A stretch of DNA of 6,959 nucleotides. Source: Planctomycetota bacterium (lineage in GTDB: Bacteria > Planctomycetota > Planctomycetia > Planctomycetales > Planctomycetaceae). Made by a program: the position numbers and the translations under genes. Of the stretch, positions 1 through 6,237 are shown one piece after another (the first letter of the stretch is position 1; every line of letters starts with the position of its first letter). The stretch spans positions 1 to 6,959 of the forward strand of contig QWOR01000098.1 of NCBI GenBank assembly GCA_003669575.1, written 5' to 3'. Under the pieces are notes generated by a model, which was given only the letters and a program-made list of their open reading frames with translations, was not told the origin of the DNA and made no database searches.

Positions 1-684
1 AATCCACTGTTCCAGCGTCTCTGGCAGGTTGTCACCAATCTTTTGCTCGATATCACCTGCCGTCAGCGGGTCAGCGGCCCCGACCAGGTGATACAGCGGC
101 ATGCGGGCTTTGGGCTCACGCAAGGTATACTTGTCGAGATACTCGCCCTTGAATTGATCGTCGAGGTATTCCGAGAGATCATCATTCATGAACTTCGACG
201 ACAGGGCATCGTAGCTGCTGATATTATTCGCTCGGCCGTAGGCGTCGTGGAGGGCAGCATCGAGAGGACTCGCCGCAACCAGGCGGGCGAGTTCCGGAAT
301 CACCTCGGGCAGCTTGTGCTTGTCTGCGACCAGCTTGGCCAGATGGCCATACTCGGCGGAGAGCGTGAACATCAACTCCAGCGGGTGGCCGTAGTCGATA
401 AACCCTTCAGTCAAACCCACAACGCGTTGTGCGTAATCGGTCATGACCGCTTCGGCCTGCTCCGGGGTCACCCCATTTGTTCCGGGCCACGCCCAGATAT
501 TGCCGATCGGAGTGCTGCCGAAGCCGACCGCGTGCTTCTTTCCACGGCTTTCAACCGTGACCTCGACGTTAATCAGCTTGGTTTCTTTAACCGTCCTCCC
601 ACCAAACTTCAGTGGGGCACGGAAGGTGACGGGGTCAAACGTGATCCCGGCATTTACGATTTTGATGTCTGTCGGCTTAGCCAT
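1..684 (-). CDS. Enolase-superfamily protein (mandelate racemase/muconate lactonizing enzyme-like), N-terminal part
   Basis: Partial gene running off the left edge; 228 codons are visible, from an ATG at 684-682. About residues 1-135 look like the enolase-superfamily capping domain. At residues 139-150 the stretch SPLDAALHDAYG matches the superfamily's 'A.D.AL.D..G' signature at the entry to the barrel, followed by RANNISSYDALSS, equivalent to 'GkalglPvy.LLG'. Residues 190-228 (RMPLYHLVGAADPLT and onward) look like the first barrel strand. The catalytic Lys motif and the metal-binding Asp/Glu residues should lie further downstream, outside the window, so activity and substrate cannot be judged. 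Family members usually abstract a proton alpha to a carboxylate (racemases, dehydratases, cycloisomerases) and are cytoplasmic. The start is chosen because no in-frame ATG or GTG is obvious immediately upstream; no good Shine-Dalgarno is seen. It is transcribed away from the filament operon and has no obvious functional tie to it. Superfamily assignment is fairly firm; any specific enzyme name would be a guess. Confidence 0.8.
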   Translation of the reverse strand, partial: MAKPTDIKIVNAGITFDPVTFRAPLKFGGRTVKETKLINVEVTVESRGKKHAVGFGSTPIGNIWAWPGTNGVTPEQAEAVMTDYAQRVVGLTEGFIDYGHPLELMFTLSAEYGHLAKLVADKHKLPEVIPELARLVAASPLDAALHDAYGRANNISSYDALSSKFMNDDLSEYLDDQFKGEYLDKYTLREPKARMPLYHLVGAADPLTAGDIEQKIGDNLPETLEQWI

Positions 685-721
685 GACCGTCGTGGCGTCG
701 TTCTCAAAGGAGAAAAATTGG

Positions 722-745
722 AAACTCTGACACGCTCGCGAGTTT
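722..745. repeat. Short inverted repeat upstream of the enolase-superfamily gene
   Basis: AAACTC (722-727) and GAGTTT (740-745) are perfect 6-base inverted arms separated by 12 bases. The loop's right end overlaps an 8-base palindrome, CTCGCGAG (735-742). On the minus strand the dyad lies about 38-61 bases upstream of the enolase-superfamily ATG, where an operator could sit. Arms this short can arise by chance, so a regulatory role is only a possibility. Confidence 0.2.
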
Positions 746-1017
746 AGTGAAGGATGCGATCTGACAGAAGTGAATATTGATGGAATTCTAGATCCGGGTA
801 GGACATCGGTCCTCTTCGACTTAATTTCAGCCTCATTTTGCGTCCACAAAGACGGCCGGCAAAATCCCACCTGGCGATCAATTCGCGCCAACAACCCGGC
901 GGAGGAGACCGTACCACACCTCATCGCATTCCGTACGATCGACATTCCTCGAGATCGATGGCAAACTCTCGGAATGACGCTGCGGATTGAACCCGGCCAC
1001 TCATAGTTTGGAAAGAT

Positions 1018-1023
1018 GGAGAG
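1018..1023 (+). promoter_or_regulatory. Shine-Dalgarno that decides the start of the first GspF-like gene
   Basis: GGAGAG lies 8 bases before a GTG at 1032. The frame could also be opened at a TTG at 987, which would add 15 residues, but no comparable ribosome binding site precedes that TTG. The GTG start also places the first residues directly before the GspF-like domain, so 1032 is preferred. Confidence 0.65.
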
Positions 1024-1031
1024 TATCGGCA

Positions 1032-2084
1032 GTGGTCAATTCGCCTCCCTTGTCTCTCCCCGAACTCCAACTCCTCAACCAGGAGTTACTGGCAGCTCTG
1101 CGGTCGGGAGTCAGCTTAGAGTTGGGGCTCCGGGATTCTGCCCAACATCTGTCAGGGCGGTTGTCACTCCTGGCCGAACAGTTGGCTCAGCACCTCGCCG
1201 ATGGCAAGAGCCTGACGGAAGCGCTCGATTCCCTGACTCCCAAGCCTCCCGGCGTGTACCGCGTCGTGGTCGCGGCGGGGATTCGGGGCAATCAACTGGA
1301 AGCCGTTCTGGTTCGATTGAACGAGCACGCCCGAGTCATCAGTGAACTCAAGGAGTCGTTACGACGAGCGGCAGTCTACCCCATCATATTGGGTGTGATG
1401 GCCTTTCTTCTGTCCTGCTTCGCGACCTACTTCTGCGTCCCTCCCCTGCGCAGCTTTCTGAACGACATGAAGATTGAACCGACACTTCCGGTTCGCATCG
1501 TCTATGCCATGCACGACTCCCTGAATTACTGGGCCATCGGCATCCCTCTGTTATTCGGGCTGATCTGCATTGCCGGCGCAGCAGACGACTGGTTGCAGTC
1601 AGGCCACACGGGTGCACTGGGTTTCTTGCGTTACCTGCCCGGCTTCCGGCGGCTGATGCACAACGCGGAACTGTCGCGAATGGCGAGCTTGCTGGCACTG
1701 CAAACCGAATATGGCCTACCGCTTCCGGAGTCCCTTCGACGTTCTGGCGACGCGGTGAATTCTCCCCAGCTGCGAGCGTTCTGTTTCGAGGCCGCAGACC
1801 GTGTTGAGCGAGGAGAATCGTTCGGCGAATTGCTGACCCACTCCCGAGTGGTCCCCCCGTTCATGAAGTGGATGTTGTCCGTCCCCAGCAGTCAACGAGG
1901 ACTGGCTTTCAGCACAGCCCAGGCGGCCGAGGTCTACCGGGAACGGACAATCCTGCAGGCGGAGTGGATTGAGCGCATGGTCCCCGTGATCATGACGCTC
2001 GGATTTGGAACGCTCGTTGTCGGACTGTTCTGCTGGGCTGTGATGGGGTCTCTTGTCACCATCTGGAATGGGACCCTCGCATGA
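1032..2084 (+). CDS. GspF/PilC-like inner-membrane platform protein 1 (T2SF family, divergent)
   Basis: 350 residues from a GTG start. Type II secretion F family proteins form the inner-membrane platform that links the cytoplasmic assembly ATPase to the growing pseudopilus. The family's layout is visible: cytoplasmic helical domain (about residues 12-114, with LLAALRSGVSLELGL and DGKSLTEAL), membrane segment about 115-137 starting at the family's 'YP' (Tyr116-Pro117), second segment about 166-184, second cytoplasmic domain about 213-315, and third segment about 317-344. It is shorter than a typical GspF of about 400 residues because the usual N-terminal stretch before the first domain is absent. 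Both copies of the conserved 'GExxG' type motif are altered: Gly83-Ile84-Arg85 in the first, and Ser287-Gln-Arg-Gly290 in the second, where an acidic residue is normally found. The C-terminus lacks the PLxKLLNELS tail of its two neighbours. It is the first gene of the operon and overlaps the next by 4 bases. Family assignment is good; loss of a normal function is inference. Confidence 0.85.
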   Translation: MVNSPPLSLPELQLLNQELLAALRSGVSLELGLRDSAQHLSGRLSLLAEQLAQHLADGKSLTEALDSLTPKPPGVYRVVVAAGIRGNQLEAVLVRLNEHARVISELKESLRRAAVYPIILGVMAFLLSCFATYFCVPPLRSFLNDMKIEPTLPVRIVYAMHDSLNYWAIGIPLLFGLICIAGAADDWLQSGHTGALGFLRYLPGFRRLMHNAELSRMASLLALQTEYGLPLPESLRRSGDAVNSPQLRAFCFEAADRVERGESFGELLTHSRVVPPFMKWMLSVPSSQRGLAFSTAQAAEVYRERTILQAEWIERMVPVIMTLGFGTLVVGLFCWAVMGSLVTIWNGTLA

Positions 2085-3112
2085 CCAGCTTTCTTTCATA
2101 TCCTCCAGATGATGTGCCACCGGCGATGGCTCTACAGCAAGTGGTGTCCTCCGGACTTCCACTGGCCACCGGACTGCGGGCCTATGCCGAAGAGTGCCCC
2201 GCATCGGCGAAATCGAGTTTGCTACAGCTGGCGGAGTCGGTGGAATCTGGACAGTCGATCAGTGAGGCCATCCAGGCTCCGAACCTGCGTCTGCCGGGCT
2301 ACCTGCGAGGGCTGATTGAAGGGGGAATTCGGACGGGAACCATCGGCCCCATGCTGGAGGAGTACCTGCACCAAAGGAGACTCCAGCGCCGGTTTGGACA
2401 GAAAGTCACTCTCGAATTCGCATACCCGCTGGTCGTCATCTACTTCGCGACGCTGACCTGCTTTGCAATGCTGTACTTCCTGGTGCCGATGTTCGAGAAA
2501 ATCTTTTCCGACTTCGGCACCACCCTGCCCTGGATGACGGAAGTATTACTTCGTCTCTCACACCTGACGAGATTCCTGTTGGTTCCTGCCGCCATCGGCT
2601 TCATCGTCTCGGGAATCGCCCTGCTGTTGTACATGTTGGGCGGGAAGTGGTCGAAAGCACTCGTGGATCGCATTCCGTTTTTTGGAAGTTCCGCCCGCTA
2701 CGCGTCCATGTCCGAGTTCTGCTCGCTGCTGGCCCCGCTGGTGGAAACATCCGTTCCCCTCCCCACGGCATTGCAGGCCGTTTCCGCCGCGATGCAGCCA
2801 TCGCGACTCAAGTCGAGCACCAGGTCACTGGCTTCACGTTATGACGGATCACAAACGCTCGCCGATGCTGCCCAGGGGTTCAAGTTTCCGCATCAGATCG
2901 TGCACCTGCTCCGCTGGGAACAGCGTGGCCAGGCCTTTGGAGAAATCCTGCGATCCTGGGCCGAACTGTTTGCCCGCATGGCCTCCAGTCGGTCTTCGGT
3001 GATCTCAGCGATCATTGGTCCAGTCATGATGATCGGGATCGGCTTCTTTGTCGGGATGATCGTCATCGCGATGTTCCTCCCCCTGGTCAAGCTCCTGAAC
3101 GAACTCTCCTGA
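2081..3112 (+). CDS. GspF/PilC-like inner-membrane platform protein 2 (T2SF family)
   Basis: 343 residues. The ATG overlaps the upstream stop (ATGA), with a modest GGGA ribosome binding site at 2070-2073. Two T2SF domains are recognisable: about residues 15-112 (VVSSGLPLATGLRAYAE, SGQSISEAI) and about 207-305 (SEFCSLLAPLVETSVPLPTA). Membrane segments are predicted at about 114-136, beginning at Tyr115-Pro116, 165-187 and 307-333. After the first segment, VPMFEKIFSDFGTTLPWMT (135-153) is an excellent match to the family's 'vPkF..if...g.eLP..T'. The first 'GExxG' type motif has Ile83 in the acidic position (GGIRTG), while the second keeps Glu280 (WEQRG). The protein is short at the N-terminus compared with usual GspF. 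It ends in MFLPLVKLLNELS, almost the same as the tail of the next gene's product. It probably acts in the cytoplasmic membrane with the two neighbouring paralogues. Confidence 0.9.
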   Translation: MTSFLSYPPDDVPPAMALQQVVSSGLPLATGLRAYAEECPASAKSSLLQLAESVESGQSISEAIQAPNLRLPGYLRGLIEGGIRTGTIGPMLEEYLHQRRLQRRFGQKVTLEFAYPLVVIYFATLTCFAMLYFLVPMFEKIFSDFGTTLPWMTEVLLRLSHLTRFLLVPAAIGFIVSGIALLLYMLGGKWSKALVDRIPFFGSSARYASMSEFCSLLAPLVETSVPLPTALQAVSAAMQPSRLKSSTRSLASRYDGSQTLADAAQGFKFPHQIVHLLRWEQRGQAFGEILRSWAELFARMASSRSSVISAIIGPVMMIGIGFFVGMIVIAMFLPLVKLLNELS

Positions 3113-3124
3113 AAGGAATCTGAC

Positions 3125-4771
3125 ATGGCGATTATCGTCCTGACGCTCGTGATTCCTTTGCTGGGTCTGGCGCTACTGTACTGCGACGCTGAACGACAGC
3201 AGGCACCCCTCATTCCGCTGTTTTATTCCAACTCCTTCTGGGGTCGTTGGTACACGACACTCGCTCATCCATTCGGTCTCTCGCCTGTATCGAGCGAAGA
3301 CCACCGAACAGAATCCGGCATACCCCAGACCCGATCGTTCTGGGCACTCTGCGTTCGTGCCTCGGGTGCAATCGCGATTGTGATCGGACTCCTCATCGCA
3401 GCGGTCAGTTTCCTGTTAATCACAGAGATCTCCTATCCGTCACAGGCATTTGCGATCCCGCTCCTGCTGGGGATCGGCCTTGTCACCTTGCTCACCGGCT
3501 GGCAGGCACTGCGCTTGCCCCGGTCCTGGCCATCGGACCAGGAAGACCCGAACGCCCCTGAGATCATCGAACAATACTTTCCCTTGTCGCCCATGTCAGA
3601 TCCGGCGGCCTGCCGGCTTCGCAGTGGGGCCTGGGTGATGGTGCTGTTCCCACTGCTCTATGTCCTTCCGATTCTCGGCGTCGTTGGAGCCTTCCTGCTG
3701 GTCATCGCGGCGATGGTTCTGAGCACCCTGCAGCAAAGCCGTCGGGCGTTCCAGTCACAGCTGTTGTGGCTGATCACGATCGCGGTCCGCAACAAGCTCC
3801 CCCTCGCGGAAGAGTTACGTAACCTGTCAGTCAACAAGGGTGTCAAGCGGAGCAAAGCGCTGCAACTCGCTGCTCAGGATCTGGAGCATGGGGATACGCT
3901 CTCCATGGCGTTGGAGCGAAATCGCCTGCTGCCCGCCTCCACACTCTCGGCGATTCGTGTCAGCGAAGGAGGATCCCACTACGAGGAAGCTCTCCGGCGT
4001 CTGGCCATTCATTCCACGGAACGCATGAAGACGTACAGCCTGTCGCGACTCAGCGAGATCTTTATTCAGGTCATCACACTTTTCAGTGCGTTGACAACGA
4101 TCGTCGGATTTCTGATGTACTTCATCATTCCGAAGTTCAGAGAGATCTTCATTGGGTTCGGCGTGGAGTTGCCGAAGTCCACCCGGGTGTTAGTCCAGCT
4201 GAGTGACAACATCTATTCGGCATCCTCTGCAGTCGTCTTCTGGATCGGAATCGGAATGGCCTGGTTCTGCTGGCAGGCCCTGCGATACATCGTGGGATGG
4301 AGTTCACTCCCGTTCCCTGCCGTGATGTACTGGTTTCCGAAACGCGATGCGCCCGAGATCCTCCGCGCTGTGGCCAGTATTGCCAGTGATCAGACTTCGC
4401 TGCCGCAGCAGATGCTGCTGCTGATCGATCGCCGTGGACGCCCCGATCTGGGGGCCCGTTACCGTCGCATCTCGGAGTCTCTCAGCCGTGGCGAACCGCT
4501 GTCGCAGTCACTGTACTCCGAGGGTGTACTCACCACTCTGCAAAAGGAAGCTGTGGCAGCTGGCGAACGTGGCGGACACTTGTCGTTTGTGCTGTTTTCC
4601 CTGGCCGATGCGATTGAACAACGGGAGAACCGCCGATCCGCTTACTGGGCCGAGATGTTGAGGCCCATGGCCGTTGTGACCTGTGGTCTGATTACGGGAT
4701 TCATTGTGTTCGCCATGTTTGTCCCCCTGATCAAGCTGCTCAATGAGCTCAGTGAGGTACCACTGTCATGA
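3125..4771 (+). CDS. GspF/PilC-like platform protein 3 with an extra N-terminal membrane module
   Basis: 548 residues, starting 12 bases after the previous stop; AAGGA (3113-3117) sits 7 bases before the ATG. The C-terminal part (about residues 205-543) is a full T2SF protein: first domain about 208-311, membrane segments about 312-336 and 368-390, second domain about 408-510, last segment about 514-539. IIPKFREIFIGFGVELPKST (334-353) matches the family consensus after the first segment. Both acidic motif residues are kept, Glu281 (SEGG) and Glu481 in AGERGGHL, the best match of the three paralogues. The 'YP' usually opening the first segment is missing. Residues 1-200 are unusual for the family: hydrophobic segments at about 1-19, 74-100, 108-129 and 169-202 give roughly seven membrane segments in total. 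I do not recognise this extension; the part between segments is short and polar. The tail PLIKLLNELS nearly repeats that of the preceding protein. It overlaps the first pseudopilin gene by 4 bases, linking platform and filament genes. Confidence 0.88.
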   Translation: MAIIVLTLVIPLLGLALLYCDAERQQAPLIPLFYSNSFWGRWYTTLAHPFGLSPVSSEDHRTESGIPQTRSFWALCVRASGAIAIVIGLLIAAVSFLLITEISYPSQAFAIPLLLGIGLVTLLTGWQALRLPRSWPSDQEDPNAPEIIEQYFPLSPMSDPAACRLRSGAWVMVLFPLLYVLPILGVVGAFLLVIAAMVLSTLQQSRRAFQSQLLWLITIAVRNKLPLAEELRNLSVNKGVKRSKALQLAAQDLEHGDTLSMALERNRLLPASTLSAIRVSEGGSHYEEALRRLAIHSTERMKTYSLSRLSEIFIQVITLFSALTTIVGFLMYFIIPKFREIFIGFGVELPKSTRVLVQLSDNIYSASSAVVFWIGIGMAWFCWQALRYIVGWSSLPFPAVMYWFPKRDAPEILRAVASIASDQTSLPQQMLLLIDRRGRPDLGARYRRISESLSRGEPLSQSLYSEGVLTTLQKEAVAAGERGGHLSFVLFSLADAIEQRENRRSAYWAEMLRPMAVVTCGLITGFIVFAMFVPLIKLLNELSEVPLS

Positions 4772-5196
4772 GCCTCCGCACCAGACGGATCTTCCGGCCC
4801 CTCTTCATGCCCCGCCAACGCCGCGGCAGCATGCTGATCGAGGCCACAGTGGCAGCTGCGCTGCTGATCACCATCATGGGTCTACTGATTCCCGTCCTCA
4901 CTCGTTCTGCCGAGAAACGTCGGCAGAACGATCAGCGGGAACAGGCACTCGGAGCTGTTGCGAATCTTCTGGAACACGCCTCACTGCAGTCCCCACCCAC
5001 GCACGAGGCCCTGCAACCGATCGCGGAACAGCTGATCAAACGAGCTGAGCTGACCGCCCCTGAATGGAAGATCATCGTTACCCAGGAGCAGAGCCCTGCC
5101 ATGAATCGGGTCGAGGCGACGCTGTCCTGGCAGTCGCGGCCGCTGGTTCGACACTCCGCCACTCTGGTCCGCTGGTATCGGGGAGGTACACCATGA
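4768..5196 (+). CDS. Minor pseudopilin, GspI/PilV-like
   Basis: 142 residues. The ATG overlaps the stop of the third platform gene (ATGA), with GAGG at 4754-4757 ten bases upstream. The leader is 20 residues, arginine-rich, and ends RQRRG. The predicted prepilin peptidase cut is Gly20|Ser21, giving SMLIE with Glu25 at position +5, followed by a hydrophobic helix to about residue 45 (ATVAAALLITIMGLLIPVL). This is the class III signal of type IV pilins and pseudopilins, which are cut and N-methylated at the membrane. The rest is a small domain rich in Gln, Arg and Glu, with QALGAVANLLEHA early, as in many GspI/PilV proteins. Met14 could be an alternative start with a 7-residue leader, but it lacks a ribosome binding site. 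The I/V-type label rests on size, position before a J/W-like gene and general look; the pilin signal itself is clear. Confidence 0.8.
   Translation: MSLRTRRIFRPLFMPRQRRGSMLIEATVAAALLITIMGLLIPVLTRSAEKRRQNDQREQALGAVANLLEHASLQSPPTHEALQPIAEQLIKRAELTAPEWKIIVTQEQSPAMNRVEATLSWQSRPLVRHSATLVRWYRGGTP
5181..5186 (+). promoter_or_regulatory. Shine-Dalgarno for the GspJ-like pseudopilin gene
   Basis: GGGAGG lies 6 bases before the ATG at 5193, which itself overlaps the upstream stop. It fixes the start here rather than at the in-frame GTG or ATG codons further upstream inside the GspI-like gene (for example 5064). Confidence 0.7.
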
Positions 5197-5768
5197 GACG
5201 AAACTTCCAGGCGGCCCCAAGACGCCGAACCACGCCCCGCCGCTGTGGGATCTCGCTCATCGAGTTGGTTGTCCTCATTTCTCTCATGGCGGTTGTTGCG
5301 GGATCCAGCTGCATTTTGATTGCGAGCATGATCCAGACGAACCGTAACCAGGGAGACACCCTGGTCCGGCGACGAGCGATGCACCTGTGGCAAACGCAGT
5401 TCCAGCAGGATGGTCGATTGGCCCAATCGGCACGAATCGACACAACCATTCCGGAAGCCCGACGGATTGAGTTCCAGCTCCCTGAAGGAGTGGCCGTGTC
5501 GTATCAAACGATCGCCGATGGACTGGAACGGCAGGTAAACGGAAAGCTCGCGGGACGCTGGGAGTGTGGACGCGGGACATGGGAGTTCTCACTGCTGGAG
5601 AAGGACCGAATCGCTCGTGCGGAATTCCATCGATTCATCACCCCGCCGAATCAGGCGAACAGGACGATGACCTTTGATTCTTCACACTCCACTCCAGGAG
5701 TTGAAACGTGTGTCGACGTTGCTCTCGCAACAGGCTTGTTCCCGCTCAACACTCGAGGGACTCCCTGA
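5193..5768 (+). CDS. Pseudopilin, GspJ/PilW-like
   Basis: 191 residues. The frame stays open upstream to 5064, but the start at 5193 is supported by a strong ribosome binding site and an ATGA overlap, and it gives a sensible leader of 19 residues (RRRTTPRRCG). Predicted cut is Gly19|Ile20, giving ISLIE with Glu24 at +5 and a hydrophobic helix LVVLISLMAVVAGSSCILIA to about residue 44. After the helix comes a stretch typical of J/W-type pseudopilins (QTNRNQGDTLVRRRAMHLWQ), then a mostly beta-looking domain (RIEFQLPEGVAVSYQ, GTWEFSLLEKDRIARAEF). Such proteins sit in the tip complex of the pseudopilus with the I and K types. It lies between I-like and K-like genes in the same I-J-K order as classical type II secretion operons, which supports the call. 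The subtype is inferred from order and form rather than from a diagnostic motif. Confidence 0.78.
   Translation: MRRNFQAAPRRRTTPRRCGISLIELVVLISLMAVVAGSSCILIASMIQTNRNQGDTLVRRRAMHLWQTQFQQDGRLAQSARIDTTIPEARRIEFQLPEGVAVSYQTIADGLERQVNGKLAGRWECGRGTWEFSLLEKDRIARAEFHRFITPPNQANRTMTFDSSHSTPGVETCVDVALATGLFPLNTRGTP
5696..5700 (+). promoter_or_regulatory. Alternative Shine-Dalgarno inside the GspJ-like gene
   Basis: AGGAG stands 7 bases before an in-frame GTG at 5708, which would start the next protein 20 residues earlier and give it a 51-residue leader. It competes with the start at 5768. I prefer 5768 because the shorter leader is more normal, but this site is strong enough to leave the start open. Confidence 0.3.
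5755..5760 (+). promoter_or_regulatory. Shine-Dalgarno for the GspK/PilX-like gene
   Basis: GAGGGA lies 7 bases before the ATG at 5768. That ATG shares one base with the stop of the preceding gene (TGATG), a usual arrangement for coupled translation. Confidence 0.6.
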
Positions 5769-6235
5769 TGCATTCAGTCATTTCCTCACTCTGCCATTCG
5801 ACTGGCTGTACTCATCGTCGAGTTCGCAGCCTCGCGCAACATCGCGGCTGTCGACGCGGAATTGCTCTGCTCTCCACCATGGTGTGCGTTGTGATTCTGT
5901 CGGCCGTCGCTGCAAGCCTGATCCGATCGGTACTCGCTCAGACGCGGGAGGCCGATCGGCAGGCCGTACAGCTGCAGGCTGACGCACTCGCACAATCGGC
6001 CCTCGACCGAGGTTTCCAGCAACTGACAGCCAATCCCGCGTATACCGGGGAGGTCTGGACTCCAGTGGTTCCGGGAGCTCCCTCATTGAAAGCAGAAATT
6101 ATCTGGTCGGGAACGCCCACTGGCGGCCAGCTGCGAGTCATCTGCGAGGTGCCAGCTGATTCCACACTTCCAGTCCGACTCGAACGGACGGCCACCATCA
6201 CTCTCAAATCCTCCACTCCAGATAAAACGGAGTAA
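5768..6235 (+). CDS. Short GspK/PilX-like pilin-family protein
   Basis: 155 residues from the ATG that overlaps the upstream stop. Residues 1-31 form a long leader ending CRRG; the predicted prepilin peptidase cut is Gly31|Ile32. The mature start IALLSTMVCVVILSAVAASL resembles GspK ('GMALLvvLw') and PilX ('GfaLvialvlL') rather than other pilins: it has Ser36 instead of Glu at +5, and the absence of that Glu is the known hallmark of GspK, which caps the pseudopilus tip. After the helix comes QTREADRQAVQLQADALAQ, matching the alpha-helical 'A..qA.aLA..al' stretch of the K/X family. True GspK is about 300 residues or more with a large inserted domain; only about 100 residues follow the helix here, so PilX-like is the safer comparison. 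The leader is rich in Cys and His (C9, H10, C14, H16, H25, C28), which is odd. A GTG at 5708 is a possible earlier start. Confidence 0.72.
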   Translation: MHSVISSLCHSTGCTHRRVRSLAQHRGCRRGIALLSTMVCVVILSAVAASLIRSVLAQTREADRQAVQLQADALAQSALDRGFQQLTANPAYTGEVWTPVVPGAPSLKAEIIWSGTPTGGQLRVICEVPADSTLPVRLERTATITLKSSTPDKTE

Positions 6236-6237
6236 TT

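Larger units (their letters stand above)
685..1031. other. Divergent intergenic region, no convincing gene
   Basis: This 347-base gap separates the start of the minus-strand enolase-superfamily gene from the start of the plus-strand filament operon, so it should hold both promoters. I could not pick a -35/-10 pair I would defend on either strand. An open frame of 78 codons (770-1006, GTG start) exists, but it has no good ribosome binding site and no recognisable motif. The only local structure I noted is a short dyad at 722-745 and a Shine-Dalgarno just before the operon. No tRNA, riboswitch or terminator-like hairpin was recognised. Confidence 0.6.

Noticed and set aside
43..747. Plus-strand open frame of 234 codons over the left edge
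   Set aside because: It is antisense to the minus-strand gene, whose translation carries a clear enolase-superfamily signature (SPLDAALHDAYG); the plus-strand protein shows no recognisable domain.
872..886. Possible sigma-54 type promoter, TGGCGATCAATTCGC
   Set aside because: The GG and GC pairs have the right spacing, but the other consensus positions are poorly matched and it lies about 146 bases before the operon start. Chance is likely in a region of this size.
909..958. Repeated short words CCGTAC (909, 931) and GATCGA (937, 953)
   Set aside because: Six-base repeats spaced 22 and 16 bases apart are expected by chance, and there is no longer symmetry around them.
770..1006. Open frame of 78 codons in the intergenic region
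   Set aside because: Weak GTG start with no good ribosome binding site, no motif or membrane segment, and third-base composition less GC-rich than the neighbouring genes by eye. It could be real but cannot be supported.
1716..2204. Minus-strand open frame of 162 codons
   Set aside because: Antisense to the first and second platform genes; composition is Arg- and Ser-rich, as expected of a shadow frame.
4932..5507. Minus-strand open frame of 191 codons
   Set aside because: Antisense to the two pseudopilin genes and without a recognisable motif.
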